DNA of 64,000 bases, taken from NCBI GenBank assembly GCA_020726505.1, contig JAHLEZ010000012.1, forward strand, positions 806,001-870,000, read 5' to 3'. Position 1 is the first letter of the stretch. Each line of letters starts with the position of its first letter. The notes beneath the pieces are model-generated. The model was not told the origin of the DNA and made no database searches. It saw only the letters and a list, made by a program, of their open reading frames with translations. The translations under genes and the position numbers were made by a program. This document shows, piece by piece, positions 48,625 through 61,472 of the stretch. The stretch is from Leptodontidium sp. MPI-SDFR-AT-0119 (Eukaryota; Ascomycota; Leotiomycetes; Helotiales; Leptodontidiaceae).

Positions 48625-50667
48625 TCAGTATCTGAAAAGTCTCTTCGATTCTCCCGTAGTACCGTCCCTGACATTCCTGCGATTCACCAGCCCGTAGTAC
48701 AGCCTCAAGGCAATGCTTCCGGCCGCGACGAAGAACAAGAGACCGGCGTTCGTCCACTGCAGAATCTTAGAGTCAGCAGAGGGAGGAAATGACATGACCA
48801 AACACTTACATGGCCAGTTGGATAGCCTCTCTTGACCTCGTTGGATTTGTAAATCCAGACTCCTGCAATCTGTCCCGGAGCTCCAACAGAGATGTTGATC
48901 GCAATTGCCAGTCCAACTGCTCCAGTGCTATGAAGATTTGACGACAACCAACCTAGCAGCGGGGGGATGCAAGAGAATGCTCCAGAGGCAGCAACAATAA
49001 GACATCCATAGCGAGGCTAGGAGAGCTTTAGCAATTTGAAACTTAGAACATAGAGAATCAACTGACATGATATGCATCAGGCGGAAGGACTGCAGAAGCT
49101 AGGAAACCAACGGCACCGATTGTAGAGAATATCGCTGCATGGATACCACGCCTGAAATTTAGTCAGTATATGCGCCAAAGTTGCTACTCCGGAAGACCCA
49201 CGCATTGAAATGGTCTGCTGAATATGATGCGAGAATGGTGACAACATAAGCAACGGCATATGGAGGAACTGTCATCAGCTGGGAGGTAAGTCCTTTGTAT
49301 CCCAATCCTGCCGTGATACTTGGGGTGAAGAGAGAGAGACTAGAGAATGGAGTCGAGATGCCGAAGTAAATCTAAGCGCACCTGTCAGGTAGACTCGATA
49401 CTGGAGATTGGGGGACATACGGCATAATGGGCGTAAAGCCGCCAGTCAGTCAATGTGTCTTTGGCCTGTGCCCATGTCAAACTCTCATCGTGTCCATGAG
49501 ATCCTTCTGACTCCAGTCGGGACGCCGCTAGAGCCTTTTCGTCTGCGTTTAACCACTTCACGGTCTCTGGATAATCTGGAAGGAAGAAGTAGACGAAGAT
49601 GGATGATAAGCACGACGGTATACCCTCGAGAATAAACAGCCAACGCCAGGCTGAAAGACCATTGATGCCATTCATATGGCCACTAAGTCATACCTGAGTC
49701 AGTCAAGATCGAAGAGAGTAAGTGAACGCCCTGGTATTTGAACGACGTGCAGAGAAGTGACCATGTCATCACTTACACGCCGTATGAAATCGCGCCGCCG
49801 AAGGCACCAGCCAGAGTTGCCGAAGCAAGGACAAACGCAACCCGAATTGACCTCTCGTCGGTGCGGTACCAGAAAGTCAAATAGTAGACAAGACCTGGGA
49901 ACAGACCTAAGGAGTGTTAATCACCACCAGTTTCCCAATCCGAAAGACGGATACGAACCGGCTTCAAACATTCCCAAGACGAAACGAACCGCAGTCACAC
50001 CCGCAAAGTTCTGAACGCCACCAAGACCAATGGTAACGGCGCCCCTGTGATAGAGAATGAGCCAGCTATCTCGTACAGAGATAGTCTGACCTACCAGGAG
50101 AACATCAAGAATGAGATCCATTTGCTGGGGCTTAACTTCTTCAAGAAGTAGTTGGATGGAACTTCGAAAATGGCATACGCGATCAAGAACACCATTAACG
50201 CGATTCTGGCAGGGTCAGCCATAATCTCGAGATTGGAGGAGACTATCTCACATGTACTGATAGTTCGTCATGTGCGTCTCTGTGAGAAGGTCGTTATGTG
50301 TAGCAGTATTCAGAGTTTTGGCATTACCTGTTGCGAATGGTTAGTTCGATATCACCGGTGACATGAGATGAGAATGGGTCGGAAATGTTAAAGTCTTACC
50401 GATGTTTGAGCGATCCAAGTAGCACAAGAGATATATGCCTGCGCATAGAGGGACGATTCGAAGGTCCTGCTTCCACACCAAGGCCTTATCCTCTGCTGTC
50501 TGCTCTGGAGGATTTCCATTAGGAATGCCCGTTTCATTCTACACGAGACCACGAGTCAGCGTTTTTACCAGTCTGTGAGGCTTTGTTTTACGTACTGCTT
50601 CTTTATTCAGGTCGACCAACTCCTCGACTTTGGCCATTTTGCGCTCGGCCTGGGGGTTGTCGGACAT
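48625..50667 (-). CDS. MFS transporter, TNA1/Dal5-like anion:cation symporter family
   Basis: The start ATG is at 50667 (MSDNPQAERKMAKVEEL). About ten introns are needed; reading through consensus GT..AG sites gives an uninterrupted protein of roughly 490 residues ending at 48625. First helix pair: LCAGIYLLCYLDRSNIGNAK, followed by IALMVFLIAYAIFEVPSNYF, then AVRFVLGMFEAGLFPGLVYY and FWYRTDERSIRVAF between the N-terminal helices, all hallmarks of the fungal ACS family (nicotinate permease Tna1, allantoate permease Dal5). The second six-helix half starts near IYFGISTPFSSLSLF. Substrate is unknown; organic anions such as vitamins or allantoate are typical. Plasma membrane location is expected. 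The many short exons make automated models error-prone here. Confidence 0.9.
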
Positions 50668-52122
50668 ATTCTCGTCAGTATCGATGAAACGTTTCAACAA
50701 TATGCGGAGAACGAAAGTTTTTATTTTATTGATATGGGAATCCCCGCAGGGTTAATATTCGTGAGGATTGGAACTGCGAGCGGGATAAAGTGGGTAGTGG
50801 AGCGGCGATGATTACCTCCTCCATCTAAAATGCGGTGGGAACCACACTTCCACTCCCACTCTTGGATCTCCTCCACTTTCTCCCCGCAGTCGATTGGGTG
50901 AACCTTATTCTTTCCCGTAAAACTCTTTTCGGGGGCTTGACGCCAATCGTAGAATATCACGAATTCGAGTTGTTGAATTAAATAGATGGCTCTTCAATTC
51001 TGGGATGCGTGGTGCGAAAACGATGCCTTAGAACCGGCACGACCCCGAGTAGTAGTTTAGTCAGGTACAATCGGAATACGGGCCCATCTGATACTCCAAC
51101 GTACACGCTGGGACGCGGAAGGGCCTCCGTGCTGTCTCTTGCCATGACATATTGGGATTGTCGAGATTTGCAAACAAGTAAGAATATCAGTCAAGGTAAT
51201 TTTATTGGAAATGAAGTTCCGAGACCCCAAACATACCGGCTCTGCAAAAGTTGAAGGGCCAAGATTGAAAAGTAGGTCTTCCCCAGAATGGCTTCAATCA
51301 TGGTAGTGACAGCCGAAAGTTCCTTCTGGTCCCTATGAAGCAGTTGGTGGAAATAGCCGGTCGTGATGATCCGAGACAAGAGTTGATGCTACATCGTTTG
51401 TCCTTCGAGTAAAATGATGGGTACTGCAAGTGCCTTTCTGGGAATAGTACGTTCAATCTTTCGGTCGAGATATTGAGTTGAACAGGTATAAGCACCTGAG
51501 GAAAGTACAGTATCATAGCTGCTCAGATGGATTATCTTGCCTTTGCATGATTACTTTCACGGTACGCTCCTTAGAGCCTCCCGGAGAAAATCGCAACAGA
51601 CGAGAAAGAACAGATGACGAAGTTGCAACAAATTGTATTGGCACTGTCTCTGGTAAAATTGTTATAGGGTGGCGAACCAAGCTTCGACCTCTACCAGGAT
51701 AGAAAACTTGCAAAAGCTTGATCTCAATTCAAAACACATCGCACGAGTACAAAGGTCTTCAATACCAACAGATTCAGCCACATCTCGCCAAATCCGGGAT
51801 TGAGATCACCCCACCAAAAACAGACAGGGTTGCAAACCAAGGCACGACCACGATCTTGAATAATTCATCGTCATAGAATAGTTTTCTATCATAAAGCGGT
51901 TGTACCATTGGTGGAAATCAATTGAAGTTTGATTTTCGAGGTGTGGCTTGTTTCGTTTGGAGAGAGTGATGCGTTTTTCAACTAGAAGACGGGATAGGTC
52001 CAGGGAAGGCTATATAGCTGGGACTGCAGCCAGTTGTGGATGTCTAATAAATTCTGGATTGTATATTTCAGTAGTCTGAATCGGATACCAAAAGCAGCAA
52101 GATTCATCTGAAATCATTCAAC
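50668..52122. other. Intergenic region, no gene found
   Basis: 1.45 kb between the divergent transporter and small membrane protein genes. Short open frames on both strands lack motifs. It must contain both promoters. No repeats of note. Confidence 0.5.
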
Positions 52123-52770
52123 ATGTTCGGCAAGTCAAGGTCGGGAAGGGCAAATCGCTCCAGTAGCAGTAGCAAGGAAAAGCCGACTTGGGATGTACCG
52201 TAAGTTGATTTGATGAGGAATGAAGACCAACGCTGACTGATCTTACAGAGTATTCTTTGGGATCATGTTCCTGCTGTCCATCGCCGAACTATTTTTCTCG
52301 GTGGACTCCTTCCAATACCTCCAACGAAAACACAAATGGCATTCCAAGACAGAGAGAGCACGACTGGCATTCCTCATATTTTCGTCCGCTCGGACAATCC
52401 TTCTCTCTGCAGTATACTGTGGATTCCACTGTGCTAGGAAACATTTCCATTCCATGTTCCACACCGTAGGCCCGCCATCCTTGCGTATCCAAACCCCGAC
52501 TAATCGTGTGAATAGGCGTTTCTTGTCATTTCGACAATCCTATGGATTGTCTCAGGGGTTCTTATTCATCAGATGTGGGGGGTGATTGACTGCAACGAAG
52601 GTGTGGGAAGCATCAGGGATGGGCTGAGCGAATGTCATGAACTGAAAATCATCGAGATAATCGCGTGGGTACTTGCAGGCGTGAGCGTTCTGGCCACTAT
52701 ACCGGTGGTGATGAATGCTATGAAGAGAAGGAAGAGACAAGCCGAGAGGAAGACGCACACATCTGGGTAA
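52123..52770 (+). CDS. Small four-helix membrane protein, unknown
   Basis: Exons 52123-52199, 52249-52465 and 52516-52770 join to 182 residues. A Ser/Lys-rich N-terminal tail (SRSGRANRSSSSSKEKP) is followed by four hydrophobic segments: VFFGIMFLLSIAELFF, AFLIFSSARTILLSAVYCGF, AFLVISTILWIVSGVLI and IIAWVLAGVSVLATIPVVM. A loop with two Cys (DCNEGVGSIRDGLSEC) lies between helices 3 and 4, and the tail is basic (MKRRKRQAERK). The layout resembles MARVEL-like fungal membrane proteins, but I cannot confirm a family. The frame continuity and splice sites support a real gene. Confidence 0.75.
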
Positions 52771-53039
52771 AGAATATAGGGAAGCTGTATGCGGAAGGAA
52801 ACCAAATTGAAATCTTGTCGAATGCTTTTAGTGCTTTCATTCAGTCTTGGCGGGCTGTCATCGTCTGCTGCCGCCGCTGCAGCGTAATTAAATACTTTGG
52901 GCAAACCTTGGTCTCAAAACTTCTCCATATCTCGTTGACCTGCCACTGATATGACTGTGATGAGATAACTGGAAACTCGAGAGCCCTTTTAAGCCCCAAG
53001 TGCTGTTAATTGTCGCAGTACTGTTGAGAGTCCTAAATC

Positions 53040-53964
53040 TCACTTGGATTTGAAGGACTTTCTTGGCGGGCCATCATCTCCTCCCATGTGGCTCCGCTTG
53101 TTTGTGTTTGCACGACAATCCTTTTTGTAGTGAGGTCCGCCGCAACTAAAACATGCTGGAACTGGTGCTGACTTGCCACTCAGGCTAGTGAGCCCATTGA
53201 GATTGACCACATCCTTTCTCCTCTTCTTGGCTATCTCATCCGCCTCGGCTTTCGCAGCTCTCTTTCTAGCCCTTCTTTCTACTCTTGCTCGGTCTGCTGC
53301 CTCCTGACGAGAAGCTTTGATGAGGGCACTTGTTGGGTCATCCGAGTCGCTGCCTGAATCAGAGGAGTTGGATTCTTCGTCTTCGTCGTTGTCGGACTCC
53401 GAGGAATCTTCCATCGAGGGATCTTGTTGTTTCTATACACGTCAACAGCTGCTATACGATCCAAGTTCATTATTTTCATACCTCTAAGACCTTATTAAAT
53501 CGGCCAAAGCTCCGCCGTCCAACCATAGGAGCCTGGTCCTCTGATTCTTCATTCGTAAATAGAGGTTGTGATGGTAAAGCATCGAGATTCGCAAAGCCAG
53601 TTTGGACTACCCGTAAAGCTAGTACTGGGGACGGTGCCGAGTGCTGTTGGTCCTCAAAGCTCAAGACCCATCTAGTATCACCAGCTTCGGCCGCTTGCCT
53701 TTCCAACGCGGCTTGACGCTTGGCCTCTTCTCCCGCCAAAGCAGCCTGGATAGCTTGCCTGTCTGCAAGTGCATCAACGTTGACCTTCGATGGCGTACTT
53801 GTAGATGACGAATCTGTCCGCCGGCGCTTTGGGGAAGGTTCATCTGGAGATGAAGGAGATGCGGCAGTAGGAGAAGAGTGAGCAGCTCTTTGCATGAACT
53901 TCATGGTCAAAAGCCGCGAAGACATCGATTTCGGCGCACTGCCGGGAGTGCCTGTGGCGGACAT
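53040..53964 (-). CDS. Mpp6-like exosome cofactor with C-terminal zinc knuckle
   Basis: Exons 53964-53482 and 53432-53040 join to 291 residues. Near the N terminus, MSSRLLTMKFMQRA matches the exosome-binding motif of Mpp6/MPHOSPH6 (yeast has SSRVMNMKFMKF), and VGRRSFGRFNK resembles the second conserved motif (GRKTFG). Between them is a charged coiled region (IQAALAGEEAKRQAALER). The second exon adds a Ser/Asp-rich acidic block, a basic helix (RARVERRARKRAAKAEAD) and a zinc-knuckle-like CFSCGGPHYKKDC, with CX2CX3H spacing instead of the usual CX2CX4H. Mpp6 tethers the nuclear exosome to the Mtr4 helicase for RNA decay. Assignment rests on these short motifs. Confidence 0.7.
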
Positions 53965-54230
53965 TTTGAAGGCGAAGCGCAGAGGGTCGGGAGGCAGGAA
54001 ATTCGAGACTGTTCACCAGAGAATTGAGCTCCCCAATCTATCTTGTTAGTTATTCTACCTAAGAGCACGTAGCTCAGGTGTTGTTGCGAAGTTGCGAAGT
54101 CGGGTGTTCAAGAGATGTTCTAGCTTGTTTTCAAAGACATGGAAACTTTGAATCTTGCTTAGGTCAGCAGCTTTAGCTTCATCATCCGAGCATCGACAAC
54201 CTCCGTGAACTTCGCGCCTCAAGCAATTGA
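53965..54230. promoter_or_regulatory. Divergent promoter, Mpp6-like gene and NDUFS6
   Basis: Only 266 bp separate the two start codons, so the genes probably share a bidirectional promoter. No specific element can be named. Confidence 0.4.
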
Positions 54231-55015
54231 ATGACCATCACAATGCTTTCCACCGCCAGATCAAGAGCTGTATTGCAGCTTTCCAGGACTGCTCAATTCT
54301 CGGCGAGACGCGCGTTCTCCTACTCCGCAAACGACAAGCAGAAAATCAACACTTCTGCAAACTCCTCGAAATCGGTACCCAATGTCTCCAAGACCAACGA
54401 GCTGCCAATTGAGTCAACTCAGACCGATGCCACTTTGCAGGAGAATGCGGCAGAGGCCGAGAAGTTGAGGGTTCAACAGGCACCGAATAGAGCTGCCGTC
54501 TGGTCAAGGAGTCAAAACCCCAGGGCAAAGGCCATGTCAGGACCCAGGTTTGAGCAGACAATTATGGACTTGCAGGTACGTACATTTCTCAATGGGGAGC
54601 TCTGAGATTTTTGTAGGGTTATGTGCCGTTTCAGAGCCATGGGCTGATTCCCTCTACAGCCTGCACCTCAAGCAGCAATCGATTTGATCCATCAGCAACC
54701 AGTCCGATGGACACACGACCGAGTTGTGGTATGTGATGGTGGCGGAGGACCATTGGGACATCCCAGAATCTTCATCAATACCGATAAACCCCAGATCTGC
54801 ATGTGTGAATACTGTGGTCTTCCATACGTAAGTTCCTCATGGCGGGGTCTTGATCTATTGCACAATACCCTGTATGTATGTTGGAATTACGGGCAACGGG
54901 CTAATTTCTATCTCAGGCAAACGAACATCACAGAAAGCACCTGGAGTCTCTTCCAAGCACCACATATCCCCTTGCTCCACAAGGTAATGCTGCCGAAATC
55001 CCCGGATCGCAGTGA
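54231..55015 (+). CDS. Mitochondrial complex I zinc-binding subunit NDUFS6-like
   Basis: Exons 54231-54575, 54660-54827 and 54917-55015 join to 203 residues. The N terminus (ATG 54231, or the in-frame ATG at 54243) is an amphipathic, Arg/Ser-rich presequence (STARSRAVLQLSRTAQFSAR), as for matrix import. The zf-CHCC domain is at about 135-175: Cys in VVVCDGGGG, His in LGHPRIF, then CEYC. It ends ANEHHRKHLESLP. In the family this subunit binds zinc and is needed for late assembly of NADH:ubiquinone oxidoreductase. Typical fungal length. The third exon is only 33 codons. Confidence 0.93.
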
Positions 55016-55633
55016 ATTACGAATGAGGCCCAAGGATAGAGATAGATGTTTGTTTCCGTAGGAGTTGAGGGATATCGATACTGTAAATATGAAGGCTTAT
55101 ATCAAGTTCCTGCTCAAGTTAAATGTGACTTGACCATTTTCTGTCAGAATGGAAGGCTAATTGCTCTTCGTGTGCTTGACAATCCTACGCCAGGTTCAAG
55201 AAATCTAACTGAGTAGTGATGAGCTAATATGCGTGTAATCTCGAGAGGACGTGGTATTACATGTTGCTGTCCACTGCTACTGTAACTCCCGAGAGCTAAA
55301 TATCTATATTGACAAATGTTGGCCATGTTAAAATGGCTTGGCCAGTTGCTACATCAACTTTACTCTCCCTGCGGAAAACTCTCAACACTGCATTTAGAAC
55401 TTCCTTAATAATAAAGTCAAAAGACTTAACCAACAGAAGTACCAAATGATCATCATCCACTTCAATTCATGAAAATGAAATAGTTCCCTTCACTGTCATC
55501 ATATCCCTGGAGTTACCCCAGTTCAGTTCAGCCTACACCGCCCCGGCAGAATATCACAGCTCCAGCTTCAAGGCCAGCATCTTTCCTATCGACTGGGACT
55601 CCCAGCCTTCTCTCCTCACCAGCAACCACCAAA
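55016..55633. other. Intergenic region upstream of CFIm25
   Basis: 620 bp with no gene. It carries the NDUFS6 3' UTR and the promoter of the next gene. Confidence 0.5.
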
Positions 55634-56483
<850 letters not shown>

Positions 56484-56778
56484 GGAATCGATTCATCTTG
56501 TTACGGCATGGGATGGCGTTCAGAGGTAAAACAACTTGGGCTTATCTGGATCTGATACCAAATGAGGTTTTTCTGGTCAGATATCGAGCAGATCTGTCCA
56601 GTCTGTAGGAAATGACAGATGTAGAGGCTTTGTGAATCTCAAAGCAATGGAATACTACGCAAATTCATCACACGATGTCCCTCGAATGGTGGTGCGTATC
56701 GTGATGCCCTACCCAACCATACCAACTCCAGCAAATACCCCCTTGCAAAACCTCAGATTCCCTAACCCCAAGACCCTC
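56484..56778. other. Convergent spacer, CFIm25 and UPF0047 genes
   Basis: About 295 bp between the two stop codons. No gene seen; contains the two 3' UTRs. Confidence 0.45.
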
Positions 56779-57316
56779 TCACATCTTTTCTCCTTGAATC
56801 GTAGCCATAATCTTCCGTTGATGCTTACTAGCCCTAAACTCGAGATACCATATCCCTTGCCACGTACCGGTTGCCAACTGTCCATCCTTGATAGGAATAG
56901 TAACGCTTGCTCCGATTAAAGCACTCTTAATATGTGCCTAAGAAACGTCAGCATTAACATCCAACTCCAACTCAACACTACTACTCAAGAAATATCCTAG
57001 AATTCCTCTTCACATGTATCCCAGAACAAGGTAAACTCACAGGCATATCATCCGGCCCCTCCGCACTATGCCTGTACAAATTCCCCTTCCTATCCTCCGG
57101 CGCAATCCTATCCAGGGCATCGCTCATATCCTCCCTAACATCCTCATCCCAATTCTCGTTAAGACTGAGTGCGCACGACGTATGTTGAATAAACAGATTC
57201 AACAAGCCGACTTTGTACGTCTTGATCTCCGGGAGGTCGTTGACGATCGTATCGGTGATGAGGTAAGAGCCCCGAGATTTCGAGGGGAGCGTTAAGGATT
57301 TCTGGAACCAGGACAT
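56779..57316 (-). CDS. UPF0047/YjbQ family protein
   Basis: Exons 57316-57041 and 56937-56779 join to 144 residues, the standard family size. It starts MSWFQKSLTLPSKSRG and shows the family motifs LLNLFIQHTSCALSLNENWD (with the conserved His, Thr, Ser and Asn), DRIAPEDR, HSAEGPDDMPAHIK and TWQGIWYLEFR. YjbQ-type proteins have a Zn-binding site, and some bacterial members show thiamin phosphate synthase activity; the fungal role is unknown. An upstream in-frame ATG (57541) would add 75 residues beginning with a long hydrophobic stretch. I prefer the internal start because the whole conserved domain begins there in a good context (caacaATGTC). Confidence 0.9.
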
Positions 57317-58234
57317 TGTTGCTGGCGGTTGGTTTTGGTGATGGTGGGGGATGTAGTTTGGTGCGCAGGTGGGGTTGGTGTTATGAGGAGATGGGTGAGG
57401 GAGGTAGGTGCTTGGTGTTAGGAGGTAGAGCGGGATGGACCAGAGAAGGTGAAACAGGCTTGGGAAGAAGGCGAGGAAAAGGAGTAGAAGCAGGAGAACT
57501 GTTGTCGTGAGGGAGGTAGTGGTTGTAGTTGGAGATGGCATTTAGAACTTGAAGGCGAGGGAAGCTTTCCAGTGGGGTTGAACGTCATCTATGTAAATAC
57601 AAGTGGCAGGGATCTGGAGGATCGTCGACGACGTCTGTCTTCGAATATTCAGTTAAAATATATATTCACTTACCTGCAATGCCTCTTTCTTTTGTTCAAC
57701 ACTCTCGAAAATATTGTCGATTGATTCAAGAGGAAGCCATGAGTGCAACATTACCAATGATTTCGCACCCAACAACCCGCTAATGCCAGGCAACGCACAG
57801 CCCAGCCAGGGGGCTTCCACTGACTTCACTCCCTCTGATGCGAATATTCGTTGAACTCGGGTCTCAGGAGCGATGATGCAAATTCTATATTATTCGAAAA
57901 GCTACGCTAGAATTGGCATTGGGCTTGTCCTCAAAAGAGCGCAGCAGTATGCTTTTTGAGATAGCAAAATCTTGCATGTGGCCATGTTGGCCCTCGCTCC
58001 TTACCTCATGTGTGTAATAAGAAAAGGAGTCCCGGAACCCCCCAAGGCAAATGACGATCCACATGGCCCCTTCGACGGACTATTCATGCAGGAAACGGTG
58101 CCGATGAGCGTCCTCGCGAAAGTCGACCCGTCATTACCCTCCCTTCCGGGTGAAGCCATCACTAAATGCAGGAAATCGAAAGCAAATATATTCCTGCCAT
58201 CGCACTCACAGCACTCACAAGTGCCTTGTCCTGC
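57317..58234. other. Upstream region of UPF0047 gene
   Basis: It includes an in-frame 5' extension of the UPF0047 ORF (57317-57541), coding a Thr-rich start followed by a Leu-rich hydrophobic segment. The rest, to 58234, shows no gene and should hold the promoter and the 3' UTR of the Asn-rich gene. Confidence 0.45.
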
Positions 58235-61200
58235 CTACCAACCATCATTTGACTTTTCAGGGGCTCCTCCTCCACCACCCCATGAATCTGCCTGGCTGCC
58301 TCCATTTCCTCCGTTACTTCCAGAGCCACCGTTTTGCCAGCTTGGACCCGAACTGTTGTTATTGTTTGACTGGTTATTACTTGAAGGTGTTAGTTCTCGA
58401 AATCGGAAGCTTGCGACACTCGGAGAGATCTTTACCCATTCCAACCTCCTCCACTCTGCGAGCCGCCTCCACTCTGCGAGCCGCCTCCACTCTGCGAGCC
58501 GCCTCCACTCTGCCGTCCATTGTTGTTGTTGTTGTTGTTGTTGAACTGGTTATTGCTTAGAGTTGAAGGTCAGTAGTGGGATCTCTTGAACTTGGAAGGG
58601 CTACCAACTTGTTCGAGTTTCCTCCATTCTGCCAGTCTGTACCGGAACCGCTGTTGTTCGACTGATTACTCGAGAGGCGTTAAAATCTTATCCAGGAGAT
58701 ATGCAGCATGGGTACTCACTTGGAATGTCCATTTCCTTTCCAACCAGATGAGTTGTTATTGTTGCTTTGCTCACATTAGCTTCCTTGATGCCTGCATTCC
58801 CTTCGACCACGTACTTGGAGTCGCTATTTCCTCCCCAGTTTGAAGAGTTTCCGTTATTCTGACCTGATTGGTTATTTCCACCCCATCCATTTGACTGGTT
58901 GTTCTGGTTGTTGCTTCGAGAGCATGTTAGAATATTTTTAGTAGCCCATAGCGTTGACCAGAGATTGGACTTACTTCGAGGAGTCACCATTACTTCCCCA
59001 ATTGGAAGAATTGCCATTGTTCTGACCGTTTCCGTCCCACCCAGAGTTGTTATTTTTGTTACTACCAGACGCGTCAATTTCTTAATTCCACGACCTTCAT
59101 TAATCTATGAGGCAAACTTTACCTGGAATCGCCGTTTCCCGCCCAATTGGAGGAGTTCGAATTGCTCTGGCCATTCGACTGGTTACCATTCCATGCAGAG
59201 TTGCTGTTACTGGGGAGCAATGTCAGTTTATCGGACGTGTCAAAGGGTGCGTGTCTCATTGGCAGGACTCACTTGGGATTTCCATTGCCACCCCATCCAG
59301 AATTGCCACTATTTTGACCAGAGGATTGATTAGTATTATTGTTCCAGCTCGAGGAATCGTTGTTTTGGCCCGACGGCTGAATGTTGTTATTCCATCCCGA
59401 GGAGTCATTGTTCTGACTTGATGTGTTCTGGCCTGACTGGTAGTTACCGTTCCATCCTGTCGAGTTGTTACTGAACAACCTGTCAGCCATCGATGTCTCG
59501 GGGTTGCGGAATTTCCAGGTCTTACTTGGAACCATCATTTCCGCCTCCCCAGTTAGACGAGGAGCTGTTGTTATTATCTTGGCTGGTTGCTTGATTATTA
59601 CCCCAGCCGGACGAGTCATGGTTGTTGTTGTTGTTACTTTGGTAGAATGTTAGTTGGTTTCTTGGAATTATAAACGAATTTGGAGAACGTACCTCGAGTC
59701 TCCATTGCCTCCCCAGTTAAGGTTGGAGTTGGAGTTGTTGTTGCTTCAAACCGTCAGTCAATGATGCCTCCCAAGATCCGAAGCCCAACGGACTTACTTA
59801 AAATCTCCATTTCCTCCCCAGCCAGAGTTATCGTTGTTTTGTTGGCCAGATGACTGGTTATTGTTATCACCCCAGCTGTTGTTATTCTTGTTGGAATCGT
59901 TCTGGTTCTGAGCTCCCCAGCCGCTTTGATCAGGCGACAGATTGTTCGAAGAGTCACCGTTACCATTACCTCCCCAACCAGTATTCTGGTTGTCCTGGCC
60001 GGAATTCTGGTTGTGACCGCCCCACCGGTTAGAATTATTCTGATTGGTATTGTTGTCATTGACCCAAGCTCCGGGCATCGCATTTCCTCCACTTCCTCCA
60101 TTACCACCTTGCGAATTACTTGCTGGACCATGGTTGGCGCCATTGACTCCAGCCTGGGAACCGCCCCAGGTATTGTGGTTCATGGCTGGAGAATCTCGGG
60201 GCTTTCCAGTATTACTCTGGTACCCCGAATTATAGCCTTGTGGAGGTGTTCCAGGGGGACCGCCGCTGAAATGTTGACCAGTCATGCCAGGGGGAGGACC
60301 ACTGAATCTCGGGGCAAATGCGCCGACGTTAATGGAGTTGGCAGGGACAGTGGAGAAGGGATTTCCATATATTGGACCATGGTAGACGCGCAGGACTCTG
60401 GAGTTCAGATCAAAGAACGCATTGGGTCGTGGATCAGAGCTGCATTCGATCACATCCTCTCTCAGAACAACATCAGCCCTGGAGGCTGCCAGGAGACGGC
60501 CTGAACCCATTGCTTCGGTAGTCGTAGGTAGCAGTGGTGAGTGACAAGTTCCAACGGGGAATCCTGCATAGGGGAAGGTGTTTTGTGTGGTGTAAGGTGA
60601 AGTATGAATGGGTTGAAAATGTGGCATCGAATTTTGACTTTGGTTGCGTTGAGGTTGATTACTGGCTTGTTGTCTTCCTTGATCTCGACCTTGGTCTTTT
60701 TGAACTTGCTGTGGGTTCTGAGGATTTCCTTGGTTGTTCTTTTGCTGGCCTTGCTGGCTCTGGTTTTGGTTCTTGTTCTGACCTTGACCTTTATTGCTCT
60801 GGTTCTGATTCTTCTGTCCTTCGTTCGTGTTCTTCTCTTTGGGTTGATTATTGCCTTTATCTTTGGGTTGACTACGAGAAGTCAGCTATCAATTCACTCT
60901 CCTCGCTAATGCCGAAGGTCAAGATCACTCAAAGGGTGAGCTCTATGTGCTCGGCAAGAAAAGAAAGGGAGACGGCACCTGTTGTCAAAGCTAACGTGCT
61001 TTTTCTGTTCCTGCCTCTTTTCAATGTCAATTTTCACCTCGTCGAGTAGACCCTTGAGACAATATGCGCATTCACACTCACGCGCTTCGCGCTTCGTGGT
61101 CTTGCATACCTCTGGTACAGTCTTCTTGGGCAGCTCCTCCTTCGCTGGCTTCTTCAAAGCAGACTTCAACTCCCTGTGCACGACCTTGATACTCTCGCCG

Positions 61201-61472
61201 CTGCTCGATTCATCTGACGACGTATTATAGTCAGTTACGTGTACCGTGACCTTTCTCCGGGGAGACTTGGATCTGGATCTGGATCTGGGGCGGTGCTTAG
61301 AGCAGAGATAGGGAGCGGAAGCTGCTTTGGGCTTGGGAGCTACGGATTTTGGAGCGGGTGGAGGAGTTGGCGAGTCCGGAGGAGAGGGAGTTGGTAGGCG
61401 GACTCTTGCTCGGGGGATCCGACGACCGACAATATACTCACACATATCTCTGGGTGGTTTCCGGCCGTACAT
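58235..61472 (-). CDS. Asn/Gly/Trp-rich low-complexity protein, 12 exons
   Basis: Exons: 61472-60979, 60871-59798, 59743-59693, 59636-59526, 59470-59273, 59209-59123, 59061-58975, 58913-58815, 58764-58720, 58668-58609, 58555-58436, 58379-58235; together 856 residues. Residues 1-165: MYGRKPPRDMCEYIVGRR, Pro-rich, an RS-like block (RPRSRSRSKSPRRK) and a cluster CECAYC. Next comes a Gln/Asn-rich segment, then a possibly folded part (about 230-330: ADVVLREDVIECSSD, RVLRVYHGPIYGNPF). From about residue 330 to the end are repeats of the form NNSGWGGNGDS. All eleven introns are phase 2, and in the repeat region nearly all cut an Asn or Ser codon (AA or AG, then T/C). I recognise no family. The prion-like composition suggests an RNP-granule or RNA-binding role, but this is inference. 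Confidence 0.8.
58440..58505. repeat. 18-bp tandem repeat coding QSGGGS
   Basis: Three full and one partial copies of an 18-bp unit, CTCTGCGAGCCGCCTCCA on the plus strand, lie within exon 11 of the Asn-rich gene. They are followed by a TTG run (58520-58545) coding poly-Asn. The near-perfect identity suggests recent slippage. Confidence 0.92.

Noticed and set aside
59000..60143. Plus-strand Ile/Val-rich open frames
   Set aside because: Antisense of the Asn-rich repeat exons; the minus-strand exon model accounts for the region.
60534..61049. Leu/Val-rich plus-strand ORFs resembling membrane segments
   Set aside because: They are antisense shadows of the Gln/Asn-rich coding exon (CAA/AAC read backwards gives TTG/GTT).
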